Part shown: one piece after another, positions 61,763 through 64,000 of the stretch
Numbering within the stretch: the stretch's first letter is position 1
Layout: each line of letters begins with the position of its first letter
Assembly (NCBI RefSeq): GCF_949628265.1
Contig: NC_088787.1
Coordinates: forward strand, 6,128,501-6,192,500
Direction: 5' to 3'
From: Cloeon dipterum
Taxonomy: Eukaryota > Arthropoda > Insecta > Ephemeroptera > Baetidae
DNA length: 64,000 nt
Notes under the pieces: generated by a model
What the model was told of the DNA's origin: nothing
The model's input: only the letters and a program-made list of their open reading frames with translations
Database searches by the model: none
Translations under genes and position numbers: made by a program

Positions 61763-64000
61763 TCGTTTTTTCGAAAATATTATAAAAACGCTGAAACCTT
61801 GAATCTTTGACTGAAGGAAAAGAATTTAATTTGATTAAGAGTTTTGGTATCTATTTTTGCGATTTAAAATCAATTTTTGTAAGCAAACGACACTAAAATT
61901 ATTGAAATCAAAACGATTTTAATTTTTTTATGCAAAGTGAAATCTTTTCTTTAGGTAATTGGACAGTGAATTTGCGTGTAATATATTTATTGCTTTTTAC
62001 AATTAGTTTTTTTATAACTCATGATTTTTAAACCATCATCTAATTTCAGTGTCATCACGATTGCCGATTCAATCGAATTATATCAAAATATTTAGTAAAA
62101 AAATTAATTTGAATGATTTTACAGGATTAAATCAGAATTAAATCAAAGTTAAATAATTACCAAAGATACAGCATTTGTGAGCTAAAGACTTAATTACTAT
62201 TTTTAGTAAAATTAGGAGTTTTTGTTTGATAAAATTACAAAAATTATACGACTCCGCTAAATAAGATTAATATTTTTAATCAAGTAAAATATTTAAAAAT
62301 TATAGTTTAAAATCAATTTTGAGCAAACAAACTGAGAATAATTATCAAAATTCAGAATTTTAAACATGACCTTACAATAAATGTTACCTTTTTCAAGAAG
62401 TGCTCTGCAACTGGCTCATTGTGCTTCAGCAATTTTCTATGATTTAATTTCAAAGCTATCAGCGGTTGTTATGGTAATTCTCCTCAGCACGATATTCTGC
62501 TCGAGTAAAAAAATTATAAAACTTTCATGCGCAATTTAAATCTGAATTAAAAGATTTACATGTAATACATAATAGAATACACCGAAAAACACAGCTTACA
62601 CCGTGATGATTTTGATATAATTCCCCTATTTAAAATATTTTAATTTTTTTATTAAAGTTAACCAAAGAAACGATATTATGCCACCCGCGGTGAAGGATTG
62701 CAATGCGGCACAGCTTCTCCTCCGTCTCCAAGGCGTAGACTCAAAAGGACCTTCAGTTTTCTAGACAGCAAAGTTAATTTGTATTGGGAAAGCAAAATGA
62801 TCGATAATACAAACTAGCTGGTTTGCGGCTTTCCAACAAGTGTGAATTGATTGAAAATTGAGAGAAAATGATATGAAAATAAATTAAAAATGAAATTTTT
62901 ACAGGAGAATAGCAGAAAAATCATTTTTACCTTCAATGTAATGACTCTCTGAAAATTGGGAAAAAGCTAATATTTGTCCCAGGTTGCTGTTTAAATTTGC
63001 AAGCAAAACATTAGGTTCCCAGAAAGGAAATTCACTTCAAATCAAGCGTTGAATTATTTATTTTTTCGGAAAATTTGAAAAATTCTGAAATTAATTTGTT
63101 CCAATTGCACATTGTAGAGGTTATAACTGTTGCTCAATTCCACAAACTGTATTTTATTTTCGAATTTTATTTTTTTTGCCAAGAAAATTGTTGGTTTCAG
63201 GAAAATGTAAAGGGCGCGATACCGATTTATTCCATATTTAGGATTTTTTGGACTTTGCTAGCATACAAAAATAGTATTTCATAGAGTAGCTCGACAATTC
63301 CGTCTTCGGGGGCAAAGGGGGTTGGTCCCTGCCCCCAACCATGATCTCGAAGAGTCAAAATAAATTATTTTACATCAATTTGGGGAGAAACCTTTCAAAA
63401 TTTTTTAAAAATTCATAATTTTCAAGATGCAAAACACTTAATTATTTTTTAACATTGATCTTGATTTTCTTTAAACGGAGAAAATATGCCTCGAAAATTT
63501 TTTATATGTCAAATTTTGCCTATTTTGGATTTTCTTTCATTTTTGTGCTAGGGTGTATGCCAGAAATTTGTAAAATAGAATCGAATCGATCTGATTTTGA
63601 CGTTTTTACCTACGATTTCATGAATGATAATATTTTAGTAAAAAGATTGGAAATTTTTTTATTTTCTTAGCAGATGAGTTCCTTTTAGACGTTACAAAAA
63701 AATTTTAAATTTAGACTGATTTACTGATTTCTAAAATTAAAATTCTGTGATTTGGTCGTGAAATTCAACCCCTCTTGAGCTTTGAAGGGATCAGACACGA
63801 TGCGTACCATTTGAAAATGGCAGGACGATAAATAAATACCGTGATTAAATATAATTAAAACTTTTTAATTTTATAATAAGCAAAATATTGCGTTGATCTT
63901 GAGGGTTTTTGCTGCATCTGAATATGTTTTAGTGCTTAATAAATAGAAGCAAAATAAATTTCGCTGTCAAACGTTGCCAAGGAATGAGACGTGCATTCAT
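61763..64000. other. AT-rich gene-free end of the window
   Basis: No gene or structural RNA recognised. A small inverted pair GGGGGCAAAGGGGGTTGG and GGTCCCTGCCCCCAACC lies at 63308-63340. Confidence 0.4.

Overview
This is a eukaryotic, AT-rich window whose gene content points to an arthropod, most likely an insect. It has a SIX-domain exon of the Optix (Six3/6) type, short GT-AG introns, compact head-to-head housekeeping genes and many small non-autonomous transposons. Species cannot be fixed from the sequence alone. Exon structures were built by hand: every junction was checked for splice signals, reading phase and family alignment.

Layout. At 1-1038 are the last two coding exons of an unrecognised gene (+). 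At 1491-7781 is a complete 14-exon lipoxygenase (-) with a PLAT domain and all five iron ligands. At 10558-11013 is the SIX-domain exon of Optix (+); I did not see its homeodomain exon. At 12236-22484 are two 5-exon F-box/LRR-like paralogues (-) with a broken third copy between them, plus a 143-bp tandem repeat, a Penelope-like element and a solo LTR that cuts off the end of copy 2. At 24739-25240 and 15888-16115 are two pseudogene fragments of RUVBL2. The centre is a dense housekeeping block: RUVBL2/reptin (-, 26372-29286), ABCF1 (+, 29702-35523), PRPF38B (-, 35693-38154) and RpL7A (+, 38627-42002). RUVBL2/ABCF1 and PRPF38B/RpL7A are head-to-head pairs, and ABCF1/PRPF38B converge with poly(A) signals 5 bp apart. 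Two introns of RpL7A carry candidate box C/D snoRNAs; the first resembles U24, which vertebrate RPL7A also hosts. At 43590-53198 are two more F-box/LRR-like paralogues (+): copy 3 has lost its C-terminal half, copy 4 is intact. From 53.8 to 64 kb I see no gene, only repeats and GA/CT-rich islands.

The most distinctive system is the F-box/LRR-like family. Four genes and one pseudogene flank the housekeeping block in mirror orientation. They share a phase-conserved exon structure, and three of them share a promoter block (TTTTCCCGC next to an ATTTAA box) about 240-250 bp before the ATG. The family is being remodelled by an LTR insertion, an internal deletion, MITEs in introns and a SINE-like element related to its upstream regions. 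Other items of note are a predicted R-specific lipoxygenase (glycine at the Coffa position) and several transposons whose target duplications can be read directly: TTAA for piggyBac-type MITEs, 8 bp for a hAT-type MITE, 12 bp for a SINE, 13 bp for a Penelope-like element and 4 bp for a solo LTR.
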